Below are positions 12,384 through 21,218 of a stretch of 64,000 bases of DNA, piece by piece. The position numbers and the translations under genes were made by a program. Under the pieces are notes generated by a model, which had not been told where the DNA came from, searched no databases, and was given only the letters and a program-made list of their open reading frames with translations. Origin of the DNA: VAZQ01 sp963739385. GTDB lineage: Bacteria > Pseudomonadota > Alphaproteobacteria > Rhizobiales > Xanthobacteraceae. The stretch covers positions 56,185 to 120,184 of the forward strand of contig CAVUAI010000044.1 of the NCBI GenBank assembly GCA_963739385.1, in the 5' to 3' direction. Position 1 is the first letter of the stretch, and every line of letters starts with the position of its first letter.

Positions 12384-13025
12384 ATGCCAGATGACACCCT
12401 GTTCGATCTTGAGCCCCTGCCTGAAATCACATCGCTGCGGCAACTTGCCGAGGCCGAAAACGCCTGCCGGCGCTGCCCGCTCTACAAGAACGCCACCCAG
12501 GCGGTGCCGGGCGAGGGACGCAAGGACGCCCGCCTCATGCTGGTCGGCGAGCAGCCCGGCGACAAGGAGGACCTCGCCGGACGGCCGTTCGTGGGGCCCG
12601 CCGGGCGCGTCCTCGATCAGGCGCTGGCCGAGGCCGGCATTCCCCGCAGCGAGGTTTTCGTCACCAACGCGGTCAAGCATTTCAAGCATGAGCTGCGCGG
12701 CAAGCGGCGCCTGCACAAGCGTCCGGACGCGTATGAGATCGAGCGCTGCAAGGTCTGGCTCGAGCTCGAGCGCACGATCGTCAAGCCCGAAGCCATCATC
12801 GCGCTCGGCGCCACCGCCGCCCGCAGCCTGTTCGGGCGGCCGGTCACGATCGCGAAGACGCGCGGACGCCCGCTCGAACTCGCCGACGGCACGCGCGCCT
12901 TCGTGACCATCCACCCCTCGTTCCTGCTGCGCATCCAGGACGAGGCCGACAAGCGGCGGGAGTACCGCCACTTCGTTTCCGATCTGCAGGAGGCGGCGAA
13001 GATCATCGCCAGGAAGGCCGCTTAG
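12384..13025 (+). CDS. udgX: UdgX-type uracil-DNA glycosylase (covalent-adduct forming)
   Basis: 213 residues of the Fe-S uracil-DNA glycosylase superfamily. The nucleotide-pocket motif GEQPGDKEDLAGRPFVGPAGR starts at about residue 55, the second motif is HPSFLLR at about 177, and the UdgX-specific loop KRRLH is at residues 107-111. His111 corresponds to the histidine that attacks the abasic sugar in characterised UdgX and leaves the enzyme covalently bound to DNA. Cluster ligands visible are Cys28, Cys31 and Cys122; the family-4 position for the remaining Cys is His here (VKHFKH), as is usual in UdgX. It excises uracil from DNA. It is divergent from ahcY and convergent with the HPr gene. Confidence 0.9.
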   Translation: MPDDTLFDLEPLPEITSLRQLAEAENACRRCPLYKNATQAVPGEGRKDARLMLVGEQPGDKEDLAGRPFVGPAGRVLDQALAEAGIPRSEVFVTNAVKHFKHELRGKRRLHKRPDAYEIERCKVWLELERTIVKPEAIIALGATAARSLFGRPVTIAKTRGRPLELADGTRAFVTIHPSFLLRIQDEADKRREYRHFVSDLQEAAKIIARKAA

Positions 13026-13029
13026 GCGG

Positions 13030-13350
13030 TCATTCCTCTTCGGTGAAGCGTCCGCTCACGAGCGCCGCCAGCGCGTCGAGCACCTCGGCGGCCTGCTTGC
13101 CGCTCGCCTCGACGGTGATCATCGTGCCCGGGCCGGCCGCCAGCATCATCAGCCCCATGATCGAGGTGCCGCCGACCACCTCGTTGCCGCGCTTGACCTT
13201 CACCTCGGCGTCGAATTTCTCCACCGTCTGCACGAACTTGGCCGACGCCCGCGCATGCAAGCCTTTCTTGTTGCAGATTTCGAGCACGCGCACGATCGGT
13301 GCCTCGTCCGTGGACGAGAGCCGCTCGTTCCCCCCCGCCGGCTCGCTCAT
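13030..13350 (-). CDS. HPr-family phosphocarrier protein
   Basis: A 106-residue HPr protein. The phosphorylatable histidine lies in KKGLHARASAKF and the regulatory serine in VGGTSIMGLMML. It passes phosphate from EI to the EIIA-type protein and is the substrate of HPr kinase. The start is the ATG at 13350, which overlaps the EIIA stop codon (ATGA), so translation is probably coupled. A longer GTG-started version reading into the EIIA gene is unlikely. No PTS permease is in the window, typical of the regulatory, sugar-independent PTS of Rhizobiales. Confidence 0.93.
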   Translation of the reverse strand: MSEPAGGNERLSSTDEAPIVRVLEICNKKGLHARASAKFVQTVEKFDAEVKVKRGNEVVGGTSIMGLMMLAAGPGTMITVEASGKQAAEVLDALAALVSGRFTEEE

Positions 13351-13748
13351 TTGCCGGAGAGCACGCGGCTCGCGATGGTGATGTATTTGCGGCCGGAATC
13401 CTGCGCCGCCGCCACCGCCTCGGTGAGCGGACATTCGTCCCGCACCTTGGCGAGCTTGACCAGCATCGGCAGATTGATGCCGGCGAGCACCTCGACTTTC
13501 GGCCGCCCCATGACCGAAATCGCGAGGTTGGAGGGCGTGCCTCCGAACATGTCAGTGAGGATGGCGACGCCCTCGCCGCTGTCCACGCGCTTGACCGCCT
13601 CGATGATGTCCTTGCGGCGTTGCTCGACGTCGTCGTCGGGGCCGATCGTCACTGCCTCGATCTGCTTCTGGGGCCCGACTACATGCTCCAACGCCGAACG
13701 GAACTCGGCAGCGAGACGCCCGTGCGTGACGAGAACCAAACCGATCAT
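13347..13748 (-). CDS. PTS mannose-type EIIA component (regulatory PTS)
   Basis: 133 residues, the standard size of a stand-alone EIIA-Man domain. The active-site histidine is His9 in LVLVTHGRLA, and LTDMFGGTPSNLA is the conserved dimer and phosphate-binding segment. It accepts phosphate from HPr. Without EIIB or EIIC partners nearby it is presumably a signalling output of the PTS rather than part of a sugar transporter. It lies between hprK and the HPr gene, separated from hprK by about 210 bases and overlapping the HPr start by four bases. Confidence 0.93.
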   Translation of the reverse strand: MIGLVLVTHGRLAAEFRSALEHVVGPQKQIEAVTIGPDDDVEQRRKDIIEAVKRVDSGEGVAILTDMFGGTPSNLAISVMGRPKVEVLAGINLPMLVKLAKVRDECPLTEAVAAAQDSGRKYITIASRVLSGK

Positions 13749-13959
13749 CGAGCTCCCCGCGGGCGCACCCCGGTTGCACCGCACGAAAGAGGGCCCATCA
13801 TGACCATCCCAAGCTCGTGCGCAAGGGCCTTTCCCGCAATTTCAGGGTGTTGTTGCATCGCAGCAGCAGGGCGCCCTTTCGGCGCCTTGAAAAGCCGGGA
13901 TTGGTTTTTGAGTTACCGGCGCCCGCTTACTTTTGTGCCAATGGGCCTGCCCGCAAGGA

Positions 13960-14427
13960 TCATGACCGAGGTTTAATGTCGGGCGCCGGAGCGCCGGTGA
14001 GGAACGCCAGCACTGGAGCAAGAGGCGCGGCGCCGGCCGCGACCGGAAGTCGCGGCAACCGCACGCCGCAGAGCATGAGTTCGCCCGCCGCCGGCAGTCG
14101 CTCGGCATCGTCGGCGGCGAGATCGACCACGAGCTTCACCATCGCGACCGGCTCATGCTCGAGCCGTCGGATGCCAAGGCCGCGCACCTCGATCAGCCCG
14201 GCAAGGGCAGCCGGCGGGCGCACCAGCAGACGTCCGTGATGCGGCTCGAGATGCACGCGATCGTCGCCAACCAGGCGCGCGAACCGCAGCAGCCCGGCCT
14301 CTCCGGCCTGGATGAGGGCGAGCGCAAGCTGCGACTTGCCGGCGCCGGAAGGTCCGCGGATCAGCACGGCGTGGGCCCCGGCCAGCACGGCCGAGGCGTG
14401 CACGGTCGCAGCCTCGGCGGCCATCAC
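13960..14427 (-). CDS. hprK: HPr kinase/phosphorylase, short alphaproteobacterial form
   Basis: 155 residues, about half the length of Firmicutes HprK because the N-terminal domain is absent, as is usual in alphaproteobacteria. The P-loop GPSGAGKSQLAL is at residues 25-36, followed by LVGDDRVHL, which includes the aspartates of the catalytic/Walker B area, and IEVRGLGI, the HprK signature. It phosphorylates the regulatory serine of HPr. Its ATG overlaps the stop of chvG by four bases, linking the PTS to the ChvG-ChvI two-component system in one operon. Confidence 0.93.
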   Translation of the reverse strand: MMAAEAATVHASAVLAGAHAVLIRGPSGAGKSQLALALIQAGEAGLLRFARLVGDDRVHLEPHHGRLLVRPPAALAGLIEVRGLGIRRLEHEPVAMVKLVVDLAADDAERLPAAGELMLCGVRLPRLPVAAGAAPLAPVLAFLTGAPAPDIKPRS

Positions 14428-16619
14428 ATCGCCGGCAGCCGCACGATGAAGCGCGCGCCGAGAACCGGCGGAGGCTCGTCGGGATCAGCCGCGCCGCCGA
14501 GGCGGTTCTCCACCCAGATGCGGCCGCCGTGGGCCTCGATGATATGCTTGGAGATGGAGAGGCCGAGTCCGGAATTCTGTCCGAAGGCCTGATGCGGCCG
14601 ATGGGTATAGAAGCGCTCGAAAATCTTCTCCATGACGTCGGCCGGCACGCCCGGACCCTGGTCTTCGACGACGATCTCCACTTCGTCCTTGAGGCGACGG
14701 CAGGTGACCTCGACGGTTCCGCCGGCGGGTGAGAACGAGCGCGCATTGTCGATCAGGTTGTCGATCACCTGGCCGAGCCGCGAATCGTGCCCCGGCACGG
14801 TGAAGGCCGCCGGCCGGCCGCCTTCGAACTTCAATTGCACGCTCACGCCGTCGTCGTGACGCTCGTTGGCCACGCTCACGACCATATTGAGAAGCTGCAC
14901 CAGATCGACCGGCTGCGCCTCGTGGCGCTGCATCTCGGCGTCGAGGCGGCTGGCCTCCGAAATGTCGGTGATCAGCCGGTCGAGGCGCTTCACGTCGTGC
15001 TGGATGACCGACAACAGACGGCCGCGGCTGTCATCGCTTCTGGCCAGCGGCAACGTTTCCACCGCCGAGCGCAGCGAGGTAAGGGGGTTCTTGAGCTCGT
15101 GCGCCACGTCGGCGGCGAAACTCTCGATCGCCTCGATGCGGGTGTAGAGCGCATCGGTCATGTCGCGCAGCGACCCCGAAAGGTGTCCGATCTCGTCGCG
15201 GCGGTGGCTGAGGTCGGGAATCTCGACGCGCGACCGGATGCGCCGGCGCACCAGTTGCGCGCTCTCCGCGAGCCGTCGTACCGGGCCGGCGATGGTGCCG
15301 GCGAGCAGGAACGACAGCAGCACCATGACCCCGGCTGCGATCAGGAACACCTTGAAGATGGCGACCCGCTCGGCACCGACCATGTTGTCGATGTCGGCGC
15401 CCTGCGTCGACAGCATGAGGGCGCCGCGCACGGCGCGGAAGCGTTGCACCGGCACCGCGACCGATACGATCACCTCGCCGCGCTCGTTGATGCGCACCAT
15501 GCTCGACTTGAATCCCTGCAGCGCGTTGCCGACTTCGCTGTAGCTCTTGCCGTTCTGCTGGCCGAGCTCGCGATAGAGCGGCAACGTCCCGCGGCTGAAC
15601 CAGGTGCGGATGGCGGCGTAGCCTCGTTCGAGGAAGCCCGGCCGCTGCGTCGGCGGCGGCAGGTCGAAGCGCAGCACGTCATAGAGGTTGCGGCTGTCGA
15701 GGATCAGGACGCCGTCACGGTCATAGATGCGCGCGCGCGTATTGGTCGGTGAGACCAGGCGGCGCAGCACCGGTGCGACGCGTTCCGGATTGACGGGAAA
15801 CTCCAATCCGGAGAGTGCCTCCTCCGAGGGCCCGTAGCTCTGGCCGGCCTGCAGGTCGAGCAGACGCTCGGGATCGATCGTGATGGTGTCGGTTTCCACC
15901 GTCGCCGAGGCGGCGAGGGCGCCGGCGATGATCTCGCCCTGCACCAGCAGGCTTTGAATGCGCGCGTCGATCAGGCCGGCGCGGAATTGGGAAAGATAAA
16001 GAATCCCGATGACCAGCGCGAGCAGACCGGTGACGTTGAGAAAGATGATGCGGCGGCTAAGACTCGAAAAGCTGACGCGGACGAACAGATGCCAACCCTG
16101 GTGCAACAGATCGGCGAGACGTCCCTTGGCGGACGACGGCGCGTTTTCGTCCGCGGGTGCTGGCCATATCCCGGTCCCCAGACGCACCGGCGCCAGGTTC
16201 GAAAAGCCGGCGCGCACGAGAAGAATCCGGCCTCGCAGCAACAGATCCGCCAGCCGTCCCTGTATCCTGGCGAGGGCCTCGGCGCTCTCGCGCTTGGGGT
16301 CGAGCGCCCTGACACGGGCGAAGAGATCGCGACCTTGCCGCGGCCAATCCGCCAGCCGCCGTTGCAGGTCCGCGAATGACGGCAGGCGAGGGAACGACGG
16401 CAGAGCGAACGACAGCAGACCCTTGTCGCGTGTCCTGCGCTCGACGTCGCTCTCGACACTGTCGGTCCGCTGCGCGACCTTGAGGCGGGCGAAGACAGGT
16501 CTGCTCTGCTGCCACAGATCAGCCAGCCGCCGTCGCGCCTGGGCGAGCGGCGAGAGATTTTCGTCGGGCACTTTCGGCTCGACGTCGGTCCTGAAACTCT
16601 CCGGCGTTCGGTTGAGCAC
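14424..16619 (-). CDS. chvG: sensor histidine kinase ChvG/ExoS with an enlarged, repeat-bearing N-terminus
   Basis: 731 residues, about 130 longer than typical ChvG. After the N-terminal extension come TM1 (about 191-211), a periplasmic stimulus-sensing domain, TM2 (about residues 420-445) and HAMP. The dimerisation histidine is in DVAHELKNPLTSL, and the ATPase domain has DNARSF, EDQGPGVP and GLGLSISKHI. ChvG phosphorylates ChvI and responds to acid pH and envelope stress in rhizobia and Agrobacterium. The unusual part is four RLAD-type units at residues 31, 88, 122 and 167 in the cytoplasmic tail. An alternative start inside the tail cannot be excluded, but the open frame and codon use are uniform. 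Confidence 0.92.
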   Translation of the reverse strand: MLNRTPESFRTDVEPKVPDENLSPLAQARRRLADLWQQSRPVFARLKVAQRTDSVESDVERRTRDKGLLSFALPSFPRLPSFADLQRRLADWPRQGRDLFARVRALDPKRESAEALARIQGRLADLLLRGRILLVRAGFSNLAPVRLGTGIWPAPADENAPSSAKGRLADLLHQGWHLFVRVSFSSLSRRIIFLNVTGLLALVIGILYLSQFRAGLIDARIQSLLVQGEIIAGALAASATVETDTITIDPERLLDLQAGQSYGPSEEALSGLEFPVNPERVAPVLRRLVSPTNTRARIYDRDGVLILDSRNLYDVLRFDLPPPTQRPGFLERGYAAIRTWFSRGTLPLYRELGQQNGKSYSEVGNALQGFKSSMVRINERGEVIVSVAVPVQRFRAVRGALMLSTQGADIDNMVGAERVAIFKVFLIAAGVMVLLSFLLAGTIAGPVRRLAESAQLVRRRIRSRVEIPDLSHRRDEIGHLSGSLRDMTDALYTRIEAIESFAADVAHELKNPLTSLRSAVETLPLARSDDSRGRLLSVIQHDVKRLDRLITDISEASRLDAEMQRHEAQPVDLVQLLNMVVSVANERHDDGVSVQLKFEGGRPAAFTVPGHDSRLGQVIDNLIDNARSFSPAGGTVEVTCRRLKDEVEIVVEDQGPGVPADVMEKIFERFYTHRPHQAFGQNSGLGLSISKHIIEAHGGRIWVENRLGGAADPDEPPPVLGARFIVRLPAM
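16107..16532 (-). repeat. four imperfect repeats encoding RLAD-x(5)-R/W-x(3)-R units in the ChvG tail
   Basis: On the plus strand, near-identical cores of the form CAGATCnGCCAGCCG(T/C)C begin at 16107, 16242, 16344 and 16515. They encode RLADLWQQSRPVFARLK, RLADWPRQGRDLFARVR, RLADLLLRGRILLVRAG and RLADLLHQGWHLFVRVS. Spacings are 135, 102 and 171 bases, all multiples of three, so the frame is kept. The copy nearest the membrane abuts TM1 and is probably the ancestral segment. Confidence 0.75.
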
Positions 16620-16752
16620 TGTCGGTCTGCCGGTTGTGCGCCCCAGTCAAAGCCCCGCCGGTCCCGCCCTCAGCGGTCCAGCCCCATAAACTTTGTGCGC
16701 GCTCGGGCGGGTCCGCCCCGCTCACCACCACGCGGTGTCGACACCGCCGGCG

Positions 16753-17454
16753 CTACATCTCCTTGAAGCGATAGCCGACGCCGTAGAGGGTTTCGATCAT
16801 GTCGAAGTCGTCGTCGGTCCCCTTGAACTTCTTGCGCAGGCGTTTGATGTGGCTGTCGATGGTGCGGTCATCGACATAGACCTGATCGTCATAGGCGGCA
16901 TCCATCAGCGCGTTGCGGCTCTTGACCACGCCGGGCCGGCTCGCGAGCGCCTGCAGGATCAGGAATTCGGTGACGGTGAGCGTCACCGGCTCGTTCTTCC
17001 AGGTGCAGGTGTGGCGTTCCGGATCCATGCGCAGCAGGCCGCGCTCGAGCACCTTGGCGGCATCGGTCTCTTTCGGCGCAGTGCCGTCCTTCGGCGCCGA
17101 GCGGCGCAGGATCGCCTTGACGCGCTCGACCAGGAGGCGCTGCGAGAACGGTTTTCGGATGAAGTCGTCGGCGCCCATCTTGAGCCCGAACAATTCGTCG
17201 ATCTCCTCGTCCTTGGAGGTGAGGAAGATCACCGGCATGTCGGACTTCTGGCGCAGCCGCCGCAGGGTTTCCATCCCGTCCATGCGCGGCATCTTGATGT
17301 CGAGAATGGCAAGGTCGGGCGGCGACGTCTTGAAGCCGTCGAGCGCCGACGCGCCATCGGTATAGGTCATGATCCGATAACCTTCGGCCTCGAGCGCGAT
17401 CGAGACCGAGGTCAAAATGTTGCGGTCGTCGTCGACGAGAGCGATGGTCGGCAT
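16753..17454 (-). CDS. chvI: response regulator ChvI, OmpR/PhoB family
   Basis: 233 residues: a receiver domain with acidic pocket VDDD, phospho-acceptor Asp in LAILDIKMPRMDG, and TSK and KPF switch residues, followed by a winged-helix domain ending YGVGYRFKEM. It is the partner of ChvG. The start MPTIALVDDD is chosen because conservation begins there. The gap of 133 bases to chvG is short enough for co-transcription from the chvI promoter. Confidence 0.95.
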   Translation of the reverse strand: MPTIALVDDDRNILTSVSIALEAEGYRIMTYTDGASALDGFKTSPPDLAILDIKMPRMDGMETLRRLRQKSDMPVIFLTSKDEEIDELFGLKMGADDFIRKPFSQRLLVERVKAILRRSAPKDGTAPKETDAAKVLERGLLRMDPERHTCTWKNEPVTLTVTEFLILQALASRPGVVKSRNALMDAAYDDQVYVDDRTIDSHIKRLRKKFKGTDDDFDMIETLYGVGYRFKEM

Positions 17455-17677
17455 GAAGCCCCTGTCCCTAAGTTCGCCCCGGGACTTTGAAGCCCGGAAA
17501 GCAAGGCCGAAATGTGGCAATTCCCTGACAAACGCGTGATTCGTCAAAGGGTTTGTTAGCATAGCTCCCAACTGCCTTCAGCGCCAATCTCAACTACGCG
17601 CGCGCCTGGGAGCTCACGGGGCGGTTTCGCCCAACTGGATTCGATTGGTAAGTATACACAGTTCGGTGGAGGCGCCA

Positions 17678-18400
17678 ATGAAACCCAGCCCCGACTTCAA
17701 CGCCGCCGCGGCGGCCAAGAAGCTTCTGCGCGAAGGCCGCTCGGGGGCCTTGGCGACGCTGATGCCCGGCTCGGGCGACCCCTATTGCTCGCTGGTGAAC
17801 GTCGCGACTGCGGCCGATGGCGCACCGCTGCTGCTGATCTCGCGGCTCGCCGTGCACACCAAGAATGTCCTGGCGGATCCGCGCGTCTCCGTCATGATCG
17901 ACGAGCGCAAAGAGGGCGATCCCCTGCAGGGCGCTCGCGTGATGCTGATGGGAAGCGCGGCCGCGACCGACGACCCCGAGGCGCGCCGGCGTTATCTCGA
18001 CCGCCAGCCCGAGGCGGAACTGTTCGCCGGCTTTGCCGACTTCGCATTCTACCGGGTAACGCTCAAGGCCGCGCATCTCGTCGCCGGGTTCGGGCGCATC
18101 GTCGACCTCAAGCCGCAGGACATTCTGACCGAGACCGGCGACGCGGCCGAGCTCCTCGCCGCCGAGCCCGACATCCTCGCGCATATGAACGCCGACCACG
18201 CCGATGCGGTGCGGCTCTATGCCACCAGGCTGCTCGGCGCCCCCGACGGGGAATGGCGGTGCGTCGGCTGCGATCCCGAGGGGCTTGAATTGCAGCTCGA
18301 CCGCACCGCGCTGCGGCTGCCGTTCCCGCAGCGTGTGCGCGCGCCCGGCGTGCTGCGGCAGATCCTCAAGCAGATGGCAGACGCGGCGCGTGCGGCGTGA
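17678..18400 (+). CDS. HugZ-family FMN-binding split-barrel protein
   Basis: 240 residues. The N-terminal part is a pyridoxamine-5'-phosphate-oxidase-like split barrel (SGALATLMPGSGDPYCSLVN, then LISRLAVHTKNV). The C-terminal part is a DUF2470-type domain with HMNADHADAV, the pattern found in heme oxygenases of the HugZ type and related proteins. A role in heme or flavin chemistry is likely, but catalytic activity is not proven from sequence. ATG at 17678 is preceded by GGAGG. The stop overlaps the start of the DCC gene (GTGA), so the two are coupled. Confidence 0.85.
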   Translation: MKPSPDFNAAAAAKKLLREGRSGALATLMPGSGDPYCSLVNVATAADGAPLLLISRLAVHTKNVLADPRVSVMIDERKEGDPLQGARVMLMGSAAATDDPEARRRYLDRQPEAELFAGFADFAFYRVTLKAAHLVAGFGRIVDLKPQDILTETGDAAELLAAEPDILAHMNADHADAVRLYATRLLGAPDGEWRCVGCDPEGLELQLDRTALRLPFPQRVRAPGVLRQILKQMADAARAA

Positions 18401-18873
18401 TTGCGGCGGGCCCCTCGCGGACCGTGCGGGAGCCCTACAGCTATCGCAGCGATGCGGCTGTCCCGAAATTTCCCGACGATCGGCCCATCATCATCTTCGA
18501 CGGTTATTGCGCGCTGTGCTCGGGCTGGGCGCAGTTCGTCCTGCGCCATGATCGGGAGCGCAAGTATCGTCTGTTACGCGCGCAGTCGCCGCTCGGCCGC
18601 GCGCTCTACGTTCACTACGGCCTAGATCCCGAAGACTACGAAACCAACATCCTCGTCGCCGACGGCATCGCCTCGTTCAGGTCGGAAGGCAGCATTCGCA
18701 TGGCTGAGGGCCTGGGCTGGCCGTGGTCGCTCGCCGCTTGCTTGCGCATCCTGCCGGCGCCCCTGCGCGATGAACTCTATTCGTTCATCGCGCGCAACCG
18801 GCTGCGCATGTTCGGAAAGCGCGACACCTGTTACGTTCCCAGGGCGGGCGATGAAGACCGTTTCCTCGGATGA
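18397..18873 (+). CDS. DCC-family thiol-disulfide oxidoreductase-like protein (DUF393)
   Basis: 158 residues with the family mark IIFDGYCALCSGW near residue 33, giving the D-x-x-C-x-x-C motif of a thioredoxin-like fold, plus the tail segment RNRLRMFGKRDTCYVP seen in DUF393 proteins. There is no signal peptide, so it probably acts in the cytosol. The GTG start overlaps the HugZ stop by four bases. The pairing of a heme/flavin-binding protein with a DCC protein suggests a shared redox job, but no substrate can be named. Confidence 0.85.
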   Translation: MIAAGPSRTVREPYSYRSDAAVPKFPDDRPIIIFDGYCALCSGWAQFVLRHDRERKYRLLRAQSPLGRALYVHYGLDPEDYETNILVADGIASFRSEGSIRMAEGLGWPWSLAACLRILPAPLRDELYSFIARNRLRMFGKRDTCYVPRAGDEDRFLG

Positions 18874-19121
18874 CCATCGACCGGCGCCGGATTCCGGACG
18901 CGGGCAGTCGCCGCCGGCTGACAACGACGCGCCGATCACCGGACCGATCGTCGGTTACCGCGGCTGGCTCGTCCCTTCGACGGCATGACGGCGTGCGGGC
19001 GCCTGCCCACAATTCCCTAGCGCGAGCGCACCATGGGTCGATGCATGCGCGTTGGCGCGCGCTGTTGGGATGAGGCACAATCGCGCGCAAAGACGTCGAG
19101 AAAGTCAGGGAGGAAACTCGC

Positions 19122-20147
19122 ATGCGTCGTGTCTTGATTGCCGCCGCGTTTGGTCTTGCAGCTCTGCCGGCGCTCGCGGCGGACGACGACATCGTGCTGC
19201 GCGGCATGGGCTCGTTCCACGTCGGTGGCCGCGTCGCAGAGGTCAGCGGGAAACCGGTGCGCATGATCGTGCGCCAGCCTGGCGGTCCGCTGACCAAACT
19301 CGACCCGAACGGCCAATACATGGTCGAGCAGATGTACGTGCAGTATTTCCTGCCCAGGCAGCGCAAGGGCAAGCTGCCGCTGCTGATGTGGCATGGCGGC
19401 GGGCTTACCGGCGTCACCTACGAGAGCACACCCGACGGCCGCGAGGGCTGGCTCAACCTGTTCGTCCGCAAGGGCTGGGACGTCTATGTTTCCGACGCCG
19501 TCGAGCGCGGACGCGCCGGTTTTGCGCCGCCGGATGTGTGGACGTCGGAACCCACCTTTCTGACCTACGCCGATCCCTTCGAGCGCTTCCGTATCGGCGA
19601 CGGCGAAGGTTCGTGGAATCCCGATCCGGCCAAGCGCAAGGTACTGGCCGGCAGCCAGTTTCCGGTCGAGGCTTACGACAATTACATGAAGCAGTCGGTG
19701 CCGCGCTGGCTGTCGACCGACGACGCCATCATCGCTGCCTATGTCGCGCTGGTGGACAAGGTCTGTCCCTGCGTGCTGCTGCTGCACAGCCAGGGCGGCG
19801 CGTTCGGCTTCAAGGTCGCGGAGCAGCGGCCCGACAAGGTCAAGGCGATCGTCGCAGTCGAGTCGGCGACCGCCGGCAATATCGGCAAGGCAGGCGCGCT
19901 CAAGGACACGCCGACGCTGATGCTGTTCGGCGACTACGTCGACCAGCACCCGCGCTGGGCGACGTTCAAGAAGATCGACCTCGAATATGCCGCCGCCGTG
20001 CGCGCCGCGGGCGGCACCGTCGACGTCATCAACCTTCCCGACCTCGGCATCAAGGGCAACTCGCACATGCTGATGCAGGACAAGAACAATGCCGAGATCG
20101 CCGACGTCATCCAGAAATGGCTGGTCGGCAAAGGGCTGGTCGAGTGA
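19122..20147 (+). CDS. secreted alpha/beta hydrolase (tandem copy 1)
   Basis: 341 residues with a Sec signal peptide (MRRVLIAAAFGLAALPALA, cleavage before ADDD). The oxyanion loop segment WHGGGLTGVTYE, the nucleophile elbow HSQGGAFGF with Ser, and the late His in KGNSHMLMQDKNN mark an alpha/beta hydrolase of the esterase/lipase-like type, probably periplasmic. A VCPC cysteine pair precedes the nucleophile and is also present in the second copy. It is about 60% identical by eye to the next gene and 51 bases upstream of it, so it reflects a tandem duplication and probably one operon. The substrate is unknown. Confidence 0.82.
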   Translation: MRRVLIAAAFGLAALPALAADDDIVLRGMGSFHVGGRVAEVSGKPVRMIVRQPGGPLTKLDPNGQYMVEQMYVQYFLPRQRKGKLPLLMWHGGGLTGVTYESTPDGREGWLNLFVRKGWDVYVSDAVERGRAGFAPPDVWTSEPTFLTYADPFERFRIGDGEGSWNPDPAKRKVLAGSQFPVEAYDNYMKQSVPRWLSTDDAIIAAYVALVDKVCPCVLLLHSQGGAFGFKVAEQRPDKVKAIVAVESATAGNIGKAGALKDTPTLMLFGDYVDQHPRWATFKKIDLEYAAAVRAAGGTVDVINLPDLGIKGNSHMLMQDKNNAEIADVIQKWLVGKGLVE

Positions 20148-20198
20148 TCGCGTTCGGCGATTCCTTTGCGTGGTCGTGATGGAGGAGAGGAGGGCGTC

Positions 20199-21218
20199 AT
20201 GCGCCGTTTCGGTGTTGCACTGCTATTGAGCCTCGCAGCAGGGCCGGCCCTGGCGCAGACCAAGGAGCCGATTGCGTTGCGCGACATGGGTTCGTTCCAC
20301 GTCGGCGGCCGGGTCATCGAGATTAGCGGGCAACCGGTCAAGGAGGTCGTATTCACGCCCGGCGGCGTGCCGGCGAAAGTCGATCCCAACGGCAAGTACC
20401 AGGTCGAGCAGATGTACGTGCAGTACTTCCTGCCGCAGAACCGCAGAGGCAAGCTGCCGGTGCTGCTGTGGCATGGCGGCGGACTGAGCGGAGTGACCTA
20501 CGAGACCAAGCCCGACGGCGGCGAAGGCTGGCTCACCTATTTCATCCGCAAGGGCTGGGACACCTACATCTCCGACGCGGTGGAGCGCGGCCGGTCGGGC
20601 TGGACCAGCACCTTCAAGGGCGAGGCGGTGGCGCTGCCGATGGGCGATCCGTGGGAACGCTTTCGGGTGGGGCCGGCGGGTTCGTGGAACGACGACAAGG
20701 CCAAGCGCACGATCTATCCCGGCACGCAGTTTCCGGTCGAGGCCTACGAGCAATTCATGAAGCAGGGCGTGCCGCGCTGGCTCACCACCGACGATCAGAT
20801 CGTCGCCGCCTATATCGAGCTGGTCGACAAGGTTTGTCCTTGCGTGGTCATGGTGCACAGCCAATCCGGCTCGTTCGGCTACAAGGTGCTGGAGGCGCGG
20901 CCCGACAAGGTCAAGGCGCTGGTGGCGGTCGAGCCGACGCTCGGCGGCGACCGCGGCAAGGTGGCGTCGATCAAGAACACACCGGTCCTGGTGGTGTATG
21001 GCGACAACGCCAAGGACCACCCGCGGTGGTCGAAGATCCGCCAGGGCGGCATCGAATATGCGGCCGCGCTCAAGGCGGCCGGCGGCAGTATCGAGATCGT
21101 CGATTTGCCCGAAGCTGGTATCACGGGCAACTCCCACATGATCATGATGGACAAGAACAGCGATCAAGTGGCCGATCTCATCCAGAAATGGCTGGCCGCA
21201 AAGGGGCTGGTGGACTGA
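20199..21218 (+). CDS. secreted alpha/beta hydrolase (tandem copy 2)
   Basis: 339 residues, paralogue of the preceding gene along its whole length. The signal peptide is MRRFGVALLLSLAAGPALAQ. The oxyanion segment is WHGGGLSGVTYE, the nucleophile elbow is HSQSGSFGY (Gly to Ser next to the nucleophile compared with copy 1), and the conserved His is in TGNSHMIMMDKN. The start at 20199 is preceded by a strong GGAGGAGAGGAGGG. Divergence between the copies is spread evenly and there is no sign of decay, so both are probably functional, perhaps on different esters. Confidence 0.82.
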   Translation: MRRFGVALLLSLAAGPALAQTKEPIALRDMGSFHVGGRVIEISGQPVKEVVFTPGGVPAKVDPNGKYQVEQMYVQYFLPQNRRGKLPVLLWHGGGLSGVTYETKPDGGEGWLTYFIRKGWDTYISDAVERGRSGWTSTFKGEAVALPMGDPWERFRVGPAGSWNDDKAKRTIYPGTQFPVEAYEQFMKQGVPRWLTTDDQIVAAYIELVDKVCPCVVMVHSQSGSFGYKVLEARPDKVKALVAVEPTLGGDRGKVASIKNTPVLVVYGDNAKDHPRWSKIRQGGIEYAAALKAAGGSIEIVDLPEAGITGNSHMIMMDKNSDQVADLIQKWLAAKGLVD

